Shown here one piece after another: positions 33,387-41,919 of a stretch of DNA of 64,000 bases. Location of the stretch: positions 1 through 64,000 of the forward strand of contig NZ_JAWHTD010000004.1 in NCBI RefSeq assembly GCF_032586235.1, read 5' to 3'. The notes below the pieces were generated by a model that had not been told where the DNA came from, searched no databases, and saw nothing but the letters and a program-made list of their open reading frames with translations. How positions within the stretch are numbered: the first letter of the stretch is position 1; the number at the start of each line of letters is the position of its first letter. The position numbers and the translations under genes were made by a program. Source of the stretch: Aestuariicoccus sp032586235 (lineage in GTDB: Bacteria > Pseudomonadota > Alphaproteobacteria > Rhodobacterales > Rhodobacteraceae).

Positions 33387-33584
33387 TCAGACCTCGACCG
33401 GGCGGATCAGAGTCGCCAGATAGTCGCGCGTGTCCTTGTCCCACTCGGCGGGGTTTTCGTCGTGGGCGATGCGGGCGTGGGCCTCCATCAGCTGCCAGAC
33501 CTCCGCTTCGGTCTCGGCGACGACGGAGGCCGGGCAGGCCTCCATCCCCTCGCAATCGCGGCAGGCATAGGAATAGGCTTTCAT
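33387..33584 (-). CDS. DUF1059-like small cysteine protein
   Basis: A 65-residue protein beginning MKAYSYACRDCEGMEACPAS, with four cysteines that could bind metal, then a helical EAEVWQLMEAHARIAHDE. It resembles DUF1059-type proteins. It lies 18 bp downstream of the GFA-family gene on the same strand and may be cotranscribed with it. Function unknown. Confidence 0.6.
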   Translation of the reverse strand: MKAYSYACRDCEGMEACPASVVAETEAEVWQLMEAHARIAHDENPAEWDKDTRDYLATLIRPVEV

Positions 33585-33602
33585 GATCTCTTCTCCGGAC
33601 GG

Positions 33603-34007
33603 TCAGGGGAATTTCGGATAGGCGCGCAGGCGTTCGTCCAGCACCACCCAGGGCTGCTTTTCGCTGACATAGACATTCGTCGTGGGCCTTGCCGCCGAGG
33701 GATCGTCGAGCGTGGCGCTGAGAATGGCGTAGTCGGTCCAGTCGTCCCCGGCATAGCTGAGCGAGGTGCCGCAGGTTCCGCAGAACCCGCGCCGCACGCC
33801 GGGCGAGGAATGATAGATCGCCATCTCACCTTGCAGGATCTCGAAATTGTCCGGGGCGACGGCGGAATAGGTGGCAAAGCCCGCGCCCACCGCGCGCTGG
33901 CAGGACCGGCAGTGGCAATGGGCGGAATAGGTGAAGGGCCCGTGCAGGCGGTAGCGGATCGCACCGCACATACAGCCGCCGTCGTGATGGGGGTTGGGGG
34001 CGGTCAT
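33603..34007 (-). CDS. GFA-family (glutathione-dependent formaldehyde-activating-like) zinc protein
   Basis: A 134-residue protein with the GFA zinc-binding cysteines: GGCMCGAIRY, HCHCRSCQRA and FCGTCGTSL. This matches the GFA fold, though most members with this annotation are not shown to act on formaldehyde. The ATG at 34007 has AGGAGG upstream. It is divergent from the LysR regulator at 34136. Confidence 0.85.
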   Translation of the reverse strand: MTAPNPHHDGGCMCGAIRYRLHGPFTYSAHCHCRSCQRAVGAGFATYSAVAPDNFEILQGEMAIYHSSPGVRRGFCGTCGTSLSYAGDDWTDYAILSATLDDPSAARPTTNVYVSEKQPWVVLDERLRAYPKFP

Positions 34008-34135
34008 GGCGCCTGTCCTCCTGTCAGAATTTCTGCGAAAAACCGGTGAAGTTTGCGTGATACCCCGGCAAGCTTGGCAGAAGCCCGCGAAAATGCGACA
34101 TAATAATTCTCGGGAATTGTCAGGAAATCTCACAG

Positions 34136-35029
34136 GTGAGCTGGACCGCGCTGCCATCTCTGAACGCCTTGCGCGCCTTTGCGGTGCTGGCCGAGACCGG
34201 TTCGTACTCGCGTGCGGGCCTTGCGCTCAACGTCACGCACGGGGCGATCGTTCAGCAGGTCAAGGCGCTTGAGCGCGATCTCGATCTGCAGCTGGTCGCC
34301 CGGGCGGGGCGCGGCGTGGTGCTGACCGAAGAGGGCGCGCGGCTGGCGCGGGATCTGAACGCCGGGTTCCGGACCATCCGAAACAGCATCGAGGCGCTGC
34401 GCGACACCGGACATGAGCGGCCCGTGCAGGTGACGATGTCGCCCGCCTTTGCGGTGCAATGGCTGATGCCCCGGCTGGCGGAGTTTCAGACGCAGCACCC
34501 CGAGATCACGCTGATGCTGAACCCCAGCGGCAAGCTGGTCGAGCTGCGGCCCGGTGGCATGGATTTGGCGATCCGCTATGCGCGCAAGGACAGGCTGCCC
34601 GAGGGCGCGGATGTGCTGCTGAGCTGCGATCTGTTGGTGGTCGGAACGCCCGAGCTGGTCGCCGGGCGCGAGCTGCGCGATCCCGCCGATCTGCTGGGGC
34701 TGCCGTGGCTGCAAGAGCTTGGCACCGACGAGGTGGCGGAGTGGTGCGCGCGCCATGGCCTTCCGCCGGAGCGGCGGCCGGGAAACATCTCGCACATGCC
34801 GGGCAACCTGATTCTGCGGGCGGTGCGGCGCGGCGACGGGCTGACCTATACGGTGCGCTCGTGGGTGGCGGATGCGCTGGAGAGCGGCGCGCTTGTGGGC
34901 TTTTTCGCCGAAAAGGACGCAGGCGCCTTTCATATTCACACCCTGCCGCTGGCCCACCGCCCGGCGGTGCGTCACTTCATCCGTTGGCTGAAACGGCAGG
35001 CGGCGGGCGGCGCCCCCCTTGTACCCTGA
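34136..35029 (+). CDS. LysR-family transcriptional regulator (GcvA-like)
   Basis: A 297-residue LysR regulator. The N-terminal helix-turn-helix is in LNALRAFAVLAETGSYSRAG then ALNVTHGAIVQQVKALE. The effector domain has the GcvA-like LMPRLAEFQTQHPEITLML and LRPGGMDLAIRYAR. The start codon is GTG at 34136 with AGGAA upstream. It is followed after 37 bp by the second M20 amidohydrolase and the ureohydrolase on the same strand, so it may regulate those two or the divergent GFA gene. Confidence 0.88.
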   Translation: MSWTALPSLNALRAFAVLAETGSYSRAGLALNVTHGAIVQQVKALERDLDLQLVARAGRGVVLTEEGARLARDLNAGFRTIRNSIEALRDTGHERPVQVTMSPAFAVQWLMPRLAEFQTQHPEITLMLNPSGKLVELRPGGMDLAIRYARKDRLPEGADVLLSCDLLVVGTPELVAGRELRDPADLLGLPWLQELGTDEVAEWCARHGLPPERRPGNISHMPGNLILRAVRRGDGLTYTVRSWVADALESGALVGFFAEKDAGAFHIHTLPLAHRPAVRHFIRWLKRQAAGGAPLVP

Positions 35030-35066
35030 GCCGTTTCGGTCAAGGTTGCGCGGCGGGAGGTGGCCA

Positions 35067-36227
35067 ATGCCAATCATCAATTCCATCGCGGCCATGGAGG
35101 CCGATCTGACCGCCTGGCGGCGGCATCTGCACCAGCACCCGGAACTGGGGCTGGAGTGCCACCAGACCGCGACCTTCGTCGTGGACAAGCTGCGCTCGTT
35201 CGGTATTTCGGAAATTTCCGAAGGATGGGCGCAATCGGGTGTCGTGGCCATCATCGAGGGGCGTGGCCCCGGGCGCACCATCGGGCTGCGCGCCGATATG
35301 GACGCGCTGCCCATCGCCGAGATCAGCGGCGCCGCCCATGCCTCGACCGTGCCGGGCAAGATGCATGCCTGCGGGCACGACGGCCATACGGTCATGCTGC
35401 TGGGGGCGGCGAAATACCTCGCCGAGACCCGCAATTTCGCCGGCCGCGTGGCGCTGATCTTTCAGCCTGCTGAAGAGGGCGAGGGCGGCGGGCGCATCAT
35501 GGTCGAAGAGGGCATGATGGATCACTTCGGCATCGACGAGGTCTACGGCATCCACAACGCGCCGGGCGAGACGGCGGGCAACATCCTGACCGCGCCGGGG
35601 CCGCTGATGGCGGCGGTGGACACGTTCTATATCGACGTGCAGGGGCAGGGCGGCCACGGTGCCATGCCGCATCAGGCGCGCGATCCGGTGATGGCGGCGG
35701 TGAGCATCGTGCAGGCGCTGCAGACCATCGTCAGCCGCAATGCCGACCCGCTCGATCAACTGGTGCTGACGGTGACGCAGATCCATGCCGATGGCGGCAC
35801 GAACATCATCGCCGACAGCGCCCGCATCGTCGGAACCGTGCGCTGGTTCCAGCCCGAGGTGCAGCAGCTGGTCATCGACCGGATGGCTGAAATTGCCGAG
35901 TTTCAGGCCAAGAGCTTTGGCATGTCGGCCCGCGTGACCTACGAGAAAGGCTATCCGCCGACGATCAACCACCCCGCCCAGGCCGGTTTTGCCGCCGAGG
36001 CCGCGCGCGAGGTGGTGGGTGCCGATCACGTCGACGAGGCCACCCCGCCGATCATGGCGGCCGAGGATTTCTCGTATATGCTCGAGGCGCGTCCGGGGGC
36101 CTATCTGTTCCTCGGGCAGGGCGACACACCGGTCTGCCACCACCCGGCCTATGATTTCAACGACGCCATCGCGCCCGTGGGCGTGTCGTTTTTCGCGCGG
36201 CTGGTCGAAAAGGCCCTGCCGCTCTGA
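35067..36227 (+). CDS. M20-family metal-dependent amidohydrolase (second paralog)
   Basis: A 386-residue M20D hydrolase with KMHACGHDGHTVMLLGAAKY, QPAEEGEGGG, GIHNAPGETAG and the C-terminal FSYMLEARPGAYLFLGQG. It has the same length as the first paralog (32220-33380) and shares most of its residues by eye, but differs around the metal site (HNAPGETAGN here, HTDPFGELGE there). GGGAGG lies 6-7 bases before the ATG. It is followed by the agmatinase-like gene after 75 bp, so both may act on guanidino- or acyl-amino compounds. Confidence 0.9.
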   Translation: MPIINSIAAMEADLTAWRRHLHQHPELGLECHQTATFVVDKLRSFGISEISEGWAQSGVVAIIEGRGPGRTIGLRADMDALPIAEISGAAHASTVPGKMHACGHDGHTVMLLGAAKYLAETRNFAGRVALIFQPAEEGEGGGRIMVEEGMMDHFGIDEVYGIHNAPGETAGNILTAPGPLMAAVDTFYIDVQGQGGHGAMPHQARDPVMAAVSIVQALQTIVSRNADPLDQLVLTVTQIHADGGTNIIADSARIVGTVRWFQPEVQQLVIDRMAEIAEFQAKSFGMSARVTYEKGYPPTINHPAQAGFAAEAAREVVGADHVDEATPPIMAAEDFSYMLEARPGAYLFLGQGDTPVCHHPAYDFNDAIAPVGVSFFARLVEKALPL

Positions 36228-36302
36228 TCCGGGGCAGGCGTCGCGCGGCCCTTTCGCGCAACGTCCACCCACCCACCCCGTTGCACGAAAGGGCCGCATC
36301 GC

Positions 36303-37262
36303 ATGGCATTGGAAGACGCCAAGACCGAAGTGGATCGCGCCTTTACCGGCCAAGACCTCAAGGGGCCGTCGTTCGAGAACGTCTTCGGCGGCGCCGCCTC
36401 GTTCCTGCGGCGGCGCTACACCAAGGACCTCAGCATGGCCGATCTGGCGGTGACAGGCGTGCCCTTCGACCAGGCGGTGACCAACCGCCCCGGCACTCGT
36501 CTGGGCCCGCGCGCGATCCGCGAGGCGTCGCTCTTGCAGCCTTGCGACGCGCCTTACGGCTGGGGTTATGACGTGCTGAGCGAGTTCGCCATCGCCGATT
36601 ACGGCGATCTGGCCTTCGATTATGCCGATGTGGCGGGGTTTCCCGCCACGCTCGAGGCGCATGTCAAAGGGATCCTCGACAGTGGCACCGGCTGCATCGC
36701 GCTGGGGGGCGACCATTCGATCACCCTGCCGATCCTGCGCGCCCATGCGGCGAAATACGGCCCCCTGTCGGTGCTGCAATTCGACGCCCATACCGACACC
36801 TGGGCGGATGACGACATGTCCCGCATCGACCACGGCACGTTTATGTACAAGGCGGTCAAGCTGGGGCTGGTGGATCCGGCGCGGTCGGTCCAGGTGGGCA
36901 TCCGCACCGACAACCCCGACACGCTGGGCTTCAACATCATCGACGCGCGCGCGGTGCACCGCGAGGGGCCCGAGGCGGTGGCGGCGCGCATCCGCGACAT
37001 CCTGGGCGATCATCCCGCCTATCTGACCTTCGACATCGACGCGCTGGACCCGGCCTTTGCGCCGGGCACCGGCACGCCGGTCTGGGGCGGGCTGACGAGT
37101 CATCAGGCGGCGGTGATCCTGCGCGGCATCGCCGGGATCAACATGGTGGGCGGCGATGTGGTCGAGGTGTCGCCGCCTTTCGACACCACCGGGGCCACGG
37201 CGATCGCGGGCGCGCATGTGGCGACCGAGCTTTGCTGTCTCTGGGGCTGGACCCGGCGCTGA
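36303..37262 (+). CDS. speB: Agmatinase-type ureohydrolase
   Basis: A 319-residue ureohydrolase. The binuclear manganese site is in GGDHS (residues about 135-139), DAHTD (161-165) and DIDALDPAFAPGTGTP. The N-terminal GVPFDQAVTNRPGTRLGPRA is the agmatinase-like signature. It would release urea from agmatine or a related guanidino compound; guanidinobutyrase or guanidinopropionase remain possible. It lies downstream of the second M20 hydrolase. Confidence 0.88.
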   Translation: MALEDAKTEVDRAFTGQDLKGPSFENVFGGAASFLRRRYTKDLSMADLAVTGVPFDQAVTNRPGTRLGPRAIREASLLQPCDAPYGWGYDVLSEFAIADYGDLAFDYADVAGFPATLEAHVKGILDSGTGCIALGGDHSITLPILRAHAAKYGPLSVLQFDAHTDTWADDDMSRIDHGTFMYKAVKLGLVDPARSVQVGIRTDNPDTLGFNIIDARAVHREGPEAVAARIRDILGDHPAYLTFDIDALDPAFAPGTGTPVWGGLTSHQAAVILRGIAGINMVGGDVVEVSPPFDTTGATAIAGAHVATELCCLWGWTRR

Positions 37263-37457
37263 CGCGGCCGCCGCTGGTGCGCAGCACCCGGCACGATCGG
37301 CGGGAAATCGCGAAAATCCGCCCTATGGCCTTTCCCCCGCGCCCGAATCGTGGGACGCCCGTCGCCTGACGCGAACGAGGCATTGGCGGGCGGGATCAGA
37401 TCGGGTAATCACTCGAAATGAGTGCCTCGGGCACAACCAAAACGGGATCAGGGTATC

Positions 37458-37877
37458 GTGCGGATGATTTTCTGGATCATTGTGGTGGCCATCGTGGCCG
37501 GGCTGGCGTGGATCCGCTTTGCCCCGTCCGATCCGGCGGATTGGCATGTCGACCCCAAGGTCACCGCCGATCAGGATCTGGCCGTCGGGGTGCGGCGGCG
37601 GATCGGGCTTGGCGCTGACACGTTCGAGACCCTGCATCAGATCATCCTGGAAACCCCGCGCACCGAGGTGCTGGCAGGCGGCCCCGAAGAGGGGCGCGCG
37701 ACCTATGTTACCCGCAGCCTGTGGCTGGGCTTTCCCGATTACACGACGGTCCAGCAGGCCGACGACCATCTGGAGCTTTACGCCCGTCTGCGGTTCGGCC
37801 AGTCAGATCTGGGCGTCAACAAGGCCCGGGTCGAGGGCTGGCTGACGGCTTTGCGGCAGGCCGAGGCCGGAGGATAG
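37458..37877 (+). CDS. DUF1499-family membrane-anchored protein
   Basis: A 139-residue protein with one N-terminal membrane segment (FWIIVVAIVAGLAWI) and a soluble part containing WHVDPKVTADQDL and TRSLWLGFPDYTTVQ, which match DUF1499. The DUF1499 domain probably faces the periplasm. The start is ambiguous (GTG 37458 or ATG 37464); I kept GTG because AGGG lies close before it. Its last 75 bases overlap the opposite-strand gene at 37803-38096. Confidence 0.7.
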   Translation: MRMIFWIIVVAIVAGLAWIRFAPSDPADWHVDPKVTADQDLAVGVRRRIGLGADTFETLHQIILETPRTEVLAGGPEEGRATYVTRSLWLGFPDYTTVQQADDHLELYARLRFGQSDLGVNKARVEGWLTALRQAEAGG

Positions 37878-38096
37878 GCAGCCCTCGCTCACCTCGCGCC
37901 ACATCGGCACGTTGAGCGACATCTGGCATTGCGCCATGAACATGCGTCCGTCCACCTGCAGGCAGATCGTCTCGCCCAGCTCGACCCGCGCGCCGGTGCG
38001 GTCGGTGCAATAGCAATCCACCGTCTTGCCGCCGATATTGGCATCCGCCAGCGCCGGGCCCGCAAGCGCCAGAAACAAAAGCGTTATCCGTATCAT
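37803..38096 (-). CDS. Small exported cysteine-rich protein
   Basis: A 97-residue protein with a 17-residue Sec signal (cleaved after ALA) and conserved-looking cysteines in VDCYCTDRTGARVELGETIC, MAQCQMS and EGCLSS. I recall this short protein in other Rhodobacteraceae (from memory). In them the conserved part ends near the GCLSS motif. The last 21 or so codons here extend over the 3' end of the DUF1499 gene, perhaps after loss of the usual stop. Function unknown; disulfide-bonded periplasmic protein is inference. Confidence 0.6.
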   Translation of the reverse strand: MIRITLLFLALAGPALADANIGGKTVDCYCTDRTGARVELGETICLQVDGRMFMAQCQMSLNVPMWREVSEGCLSSGLGLPQSRQPALDPGLVDAQI

Positions 38097-38157
38097 GGGC
38101 CAAGGGTATCACGGTTTCGCCCCTTGACCAAAGCGCATTCCTGAGGGACAGAGACCC

Positions 38158-39207
38158 ATGATCCCGTCAGACCGTCTTGAACAGCTCCGCCAGCGTCTTG
38201 GCTATATCGAGGCCCAGATGGCCGAGGGCGCAGGCGACATCGCCGCGCTGGGGCGCGAATATGCCGATCTCAAGCCCGTGGTGGCGCAGATCGACGAATG
38301 GGATCGGCTGCAATCGGACATCGCCGAGACCGAAGAGATGCTGTCGGACCCCGAAATGCGCGCCCTGGCCGAGGACGAGCTGCCCCGCCTGCGCGCCCGT
38401 CTGCCCGAGGTCGAGCGTGCCTTGCAGGTGGCGCTTTTGCCGCGCGACGCGGCGGATGCGCGGCCCGCCATGCTGGAGATTCGCCCAGGCACGGGCGGCG
38501 AAGAGGCGGCGCTTTTCGCGGCCGATCTCTTGCGGATGTACCAGCGCTATGCCGAATCCAAAGGCTGGCGCTTCGAGATCGTCGAGGCGCAGGAAACCGA
38601 GCTGGGCGGCATCCGCGACGTGACGGCGCATATCGCCGGCGAGGGCGTCTTTGCCCGGCTGAAATACGAATCCGGCGTGCACCGGGTGCAGCGCGTGCCC
38701 GAAACCGAATCCGGCGGGCGCATCCATACGTCAGCCGCCACCGTCGCCGTGCTGCCCGAGGCCGAAGAGGTCGACATCCGCATCGACCCCAACGATTTGC
38801 GCATCGACACGATGCGCAGCTCGGGTGCGGGCGGCCAGCACGTCAACACCACCGACTCGGCCGTGCGGATCACCCATATCCCCACCGGGATCGTGGTGAC
38901 CTCGTCCGAGAAATCCCAGCACCGCAACCGCGAGATCGCCATGCAGGTCCTGCGCACGCGGCTCTACGACGCCGAGCGCCAGCGCGCCGACAGCGAGCGT
39001 TCGGCAGACCGCAAGGCGCAGGTGGGCTCGGGCGACCGCTCCGAGCGGATCCGCACCTACAACTTCCCGCAGGGCCGGATGACCGACCACCGCATCGGCC
39101 TGACGCTTTACAAGCTCGACCAGATCATGGCGGGCGATCTGGATGACATCATCGACGCGCTGATCGCCGAACATCAGGCCGCGCAGCTGGCCGAAATGGG
39201 CGCATGA
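38158..39207 (+). CDS. prfA: Peptide chain release factor 1
   Basis: A 349-residue RF1. GGQ (residues 225-227, in SSGAGGQHVNTTDSAV) triggers peptidyl-tRNA hydrolysis, and the family stretch RIRTYNFPQGRMTDHRI is present. The anticodon-like PxT region for UAA/UAG lies earlier, near RVQRVPETESGG. The stop overlaps the prmC start (ATGA-type), so RF1 and its methylase are coupled. It reads amber codons, relevant to the amber-interrupted terminase in this window. Confidence 0.95.
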   Translation: MIPSDRLEQLRQRLGYIEAQMAEGAGDIAALGREYADLKPVVAQIDEWDRLQSDIAETEEMLSDPEMRALAEDELPRLRARLPEVERALQVALLPRDAADARPAMLEIRPGTGGEEAALFAADLLRMYQRYAESKGWRFEIVEAQETELGGIRDVTAHIAGEGVFARLKYESGVHRVQRVPETESGGRIHTSAATVAVLPEAEEVDIRIDPNDLRIDTMRSSGAGGQHVNTTDSAVRITHIPTGIVVTSSEKSQHRNREIAMQVLRTRLYDAERQRADSERSADRKAQVGSGDRSERIRTYNFPQGRMTDHRIGLTLYKLDQIMAGDLDDIIDALIAEHQAAQLAEMGA

Positions 39208-40058
39208 GGGGCGCCGAGCTTGTCGCGCGCGGCACCGCCACGTTGAACGCCGCCGACGTGCCCGACGCGGGCCGCGACGCGCGCCGCCTGCTGGCGCATG
39301 TGCTCAAGGTGCCGCCGGGGCGGCTGACGCTGTTTCTCAGCGAAGAGGTCGACCCGCATCTCGAAGTGGCCTTCAACGTGCTGATCGAACGGCGCGCCGA
39401 GCGCGTGCCGGTCAGCCACCTGACCGGGCGGCGGCTGTTCTACGGGCGCGAATTCCTGGTCACGCCCGAGGTGCTCGACCCGCGCCCGGAAACCGAAACC
39501 CTGATCGAGGCGGCTTTGGCAGAACCCTTCGGCGGCGTGCTCGATCTGGGCACCGGGTCGGGCTGCATCCTGCTGACGCTCTTGGCCGAGCGCGACTCTG
39601 CCTGGGGCATCGGCACCGACCTGAGCCCAGAGGCGCTGAACGTCGCCTTCTGGAACCGCAACGCGCTGAAGCTCGAAGGCCGCGCGGCGCTGGAGCAGGG
39701 CAGCTGGTACGACCCCCTGCGCGATCTCGACGAGGTCTTCGACCTGATCGTGTCGAACCCGCCCTATATCGCACAGGACGAGCTGCGTGATCTCGCCCCA
39801 GAGGTGCGCGATTACGAACCCCACATGGCGCTCAGCGACGGCGGCGACGGGCTGTCGTGCTATGCCGAGATCTTTGCCCAGGTGCTGGATTTTCTGGCGC
39901 CCGAAGGCCGGCTTCTGGTCGAGATCGGCGCCTCTCAGGGCGCCGAGGTCAGTGCGATGATGCGCGACGCCGGGCTGAGGCAGGTGACCGTGATCCAGGA
40001 TCTCGACGGGCGCGACCGGGTGGTCCTGGGCCGTCATCCGGCCGCAAAGCGACGCTGA
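39204..40058 (+). CDS. prmC: Release factor glutamine methyltransferase
   Basis: A 284-residue PrmC/HemK. The N-terminal helical domain is followed by a SAM methylase domain with VLDLGTGSGCILLTLL and the catalytic NPPY (residues 185-188, in VSNPPYIAQDE). It methylates the GGQ glutamine of RF1 and RF2. Start overlaps prfA by four bases. Length normal. Confidence 0.94.
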   Translation: MRGAELVARGTATLNAADVPDAGRDARRLLAHVLKVPPGRLTLFLSEEVDPHLEVAFNVLIERRAERVPVSHLTGRRLFYGREFLVTPEVLDPRPETETLIEAALAEPFGGVLDLGTGSGCILLTLLAERDSAWGIGTDLSPEALNVAFWNRNALKLEGRAALEQGSWYDPLRDLDEVFDLIVSNPPYIAQDELRDLAPEVRDYEPHMALSDGGDGLSCYAEIFAQVLDFLAPEGRLLVEIGASQGAEVSAMMRDAGLRQVTVIQDLDGRDRVVLGRHPAAKRR

Positions 40059-40068
40059 TCGGCCACTT

Positions 40069-40089
40069 ACGCCCGAAATTCGGCGTTTT
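40069..40089 (+). terminator. Weak terminator after prmC
   Basis: ACGCCCGAA and TTCGGCGT pair with one bulged C, and TTTTA follows. It lies 10 bases after the prmC stop. Confidence 0.4.
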
Positions 40090-40266
40090 ATGCTTGTATA
40101 TCGGGGCTTGGCGTGTTTATCAGTAGATGTTCCAGCGGTGGATGCCTTGCGGCGGTCCCGCGGAACGCCAAGCCATACATTGTCGTGGTTCGCACATCAG
40201 GGTGCACATCGTACCCGCCGAACCGCTAAAGCAGGCAGTCAAAACGAAGGCTGGAAACACCACACC

Positions 40267-40905
40267 ATGCGCTCATCGAAATCCCGTTCGCGGAACAAGT
40301 CGAACCGCAACCGTTCGTCGGTTGGCAATGTCGTCAACCGTGTGTTCGACAGCTCTGGCCCCGAGGGCAAGGTGCGCGGCACCCCGCAGCAGATCATCGA
40401 CAAGTACAATCAGCTTGCGCGCGACGCGCAGCTCTCCAACGACCGCGTCGCGGCGGAAAACTTTCAGCAGCACGCCGAACACTACCTGCGCATGCTGAGC
40501 GAGGCGCAGCGCGAACAGGATCAGCGCCGCGAACAGCAAGAGCGGGAAAACCGCGAACGCCAGGCGCAGCGCGACCGCGAACGCAGTGACCGGCAGGACC
40601 GCGACCAGCAGCATGGTGGGTCCGACACCTCGGGCGATCAGGGCGACCAGCGCCCGCAGCAGCCGCCGCGCGACCCCGCTTATTCCGATCAGCCCGACGT
40701 GGTCGACATGTCCGGGCCTGACGATGGCCCCGGCCTTGTGGACACCCCTGAAAGCCGGTCGGACAACCAGCCCGAACTCACGTCCGAGGACAAGCCGCGC
40801 AAACCCCGCGCCCCGCGCAAACCGCGCGCCCCGCGCAAGAAGTCCGAGCCCAAGTCCGACGGTACCGACAGCTCCGGCGACGAAACGCCGAGCGCCGCGG
40901 AATAA
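40267..40905 (+). CDS. DUF4167-domain protein
   Basis: A 212-residue protein. The N-terminal half (residues 1-75) is the DUF4167 domain: SRNKSNRNRSSVGNVVNRVF, EGKVRGTPQQIIDKYNQLA and ENFQQHAEHYLRML. The second half is very low complexity, first Glu/Arg/Gln-rich coiled-coil-like, then Pro/Arg/Lys repeats (PRAPRKPRAPRKK). This domain often follows prfA-prmC in alphaproteobacteria. The basic N-terminus suggests nucleic acid or ribosome binding; the function is not established here. Confidence 0.85.
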   Translation: MRSSKSRSRNKSNRNRSSVGNVVNRVFDSSGPEGKVRGTPQQIIDKYNQLARDAQLSNDRVAAENFQQHAEHYLRMLSEAQREQDQRREQQERENRERQAQRDRERSDRQDRDQQHGGSDTSGDQGDQRPQQPPRDPAYSDQPDVVDMSGPDDGPGLVDTPESRSDNQPELTSEDKPRKPRAPRKPRAPRKKSEPKSDGTDSSGDETPSAAE

Positions 40906-40933
40906 CAGCCCGCGCACCAGCCCGAAGTGACGA

Positions 40934-40957
40934 AAGGCGCCCCCGCGGGCGCCTTTT
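40934..40957 (+). terminator. Terminator after DUF4167 gene
   Basis: AAGGCGCCC, loop CCGC, GGGCGCCTT form a perfect 9-bp stem and run into TTTT. It lies 29 bases after the stop, in front of convergent rsmA. Confidence 0.8.
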
Positions 40958-40985
40958 TGCTGCGTCCTGCCGACCTGGCGCGGCC

Positions 40986-41837
40986 TCAGCCCCGGCGCGC
41001 GGCCTCGACGGCGCAGGCCAGCGCACAGAACGCCTCCAGCGGCACCTGTTCGGCGCGTTCGGTGGGCGCGATCCCGACCGAGGTCAGCAGATCCTCGATT
41101 TCGGGGTGCAGCCCCCGCAACGCGGCGCGCAACATCTTGCGGCGCTGGTTGAAGGCCATGGCGACCACCCGCTCCAGCACCGCGGCCGGCGCGGGAAAGC
41201 GCGGCTCGGGCAGGGCACGCAGATGCACCACGGCCGAACTGACCTTGGGCGGCGGGGTGAAGGCCTCGGGCGGCAGGGTCAGCACGATCCGTGCCTCGGT
41301 ACGCCACTGCGCCAGAATCGCCAGCCGGCCATAGGCCTTGCTTCCCGGCTGAGCCACGATGCGCTCGGCCACCTCGCGCTGGAACATCAGCGTGAGGCTG
41401 GTCCAGAACGGCGGCCAGTCCTCGGGCGTCAGCCAGCGCACCAGCAATTCGGTGCCGACGTTGTAGGGCAGGTTGGCGCAAACCGCGATGGGCGGCGTCA
41501 GATGCGCCAGCGGATCGATGCGCAGCGCATCTCCCTCGATCACACTCAGCCGCCCGGGATAGGCCTCTGCGATCTCGGCCAGCGCCGGCAGACAGCGCGC
41601 GTCCTTCTCGATCGCCAGCACATGCCGCGCGCCCTCGGCCAGAAGACCGCGCGTCAGCCCCCCGGGGCCGGGCCCCACCTCCAGCACATCCATGCCGCTC
41701 AGATCCCCCGCCGTCCGCGCAATCCGCGCGGTCAGGTTCAGATCGAGCAGAAAGTTCTGCCCGAGCGCCTTGCGGGCCCGCAGCTCGTGCCGCGCGATTA
41801 CCTCGCGCAGAGGCGGCAAGCCATCGATCCCGCTCAT
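40986..41837 (-). CDS. rsmA: 16S rRNA (adenine1518/1519) dimethyltransferase
   Basis: A 283-residue KsgA/RsmA. SAM-binding motifs are LGQNFLLDLNLTARI, VLEVGPGPGGLTRGLL and the catalytic ANLPYNVGTELL. The C-terminal domain includes FNQRRKMLRAALR. It dimethylates two adenines at the 3' end of 16S rRNA. The start is the ATG at 41837 (MSGIDGLPPLREVI). It is the last gene of the lptF-lptG-lptD-surA-pdxA-rsmA run. Confidence 0.94.
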   Translation of the reverse strand: MSGIDGLPPLREVIARHELRARKALGQNFLLDLNLTARIARTAGDLSGMDVLEVGPGPGGLTRGLLAEGARHVLAIEKDARCLPALAEIAEAYPGRLSVIEGDALRIDPLAHLTPPIAVCANLPYNVGTELLVRWLTPEDWPPFWTSLTLMFQREVAERIVAQPGSKAYGRLAILAQWRTEARIVLTLPPEAFTPPPKVSSAVVHLRALPEPRFPAPAAVLERVVAMAFNQRRKMLRAALRGLHPEIEDLLTSVGIAPTERAEQVPLEAFCALACAVEAARRG

Positions 41838-41847
41838 GATTTCACTG

Positions 41848-41883
41848 ATCCCAAAATATCTCGGGGGGTTTGGGGGGCTGGCC
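41848..41883 (-). repeat. Palindromic intergenic repeat, copy B (minus orientation)
   Basis: Read on the minus strand, GGGGGGC-CA-GCCCCCC is followed by CCCCCCGAGATATTTT. This is the hairpin-plus-tail layout of copies at 7777-7851, 54568-54614 and 62526-62620. It lies between pdxA and rsmA. Confidence 0.6.
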
Positions 41884-41919
41884 CCCCAGCGGGTCGCGTG
41901 CGCAGCACGGGAAACCGGA

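Noticed and set aside
35040..37217. Minus-strand frame of 725 residues
   Set aside because: Antisense to the M20 and agmatinase genes; shadow composition.
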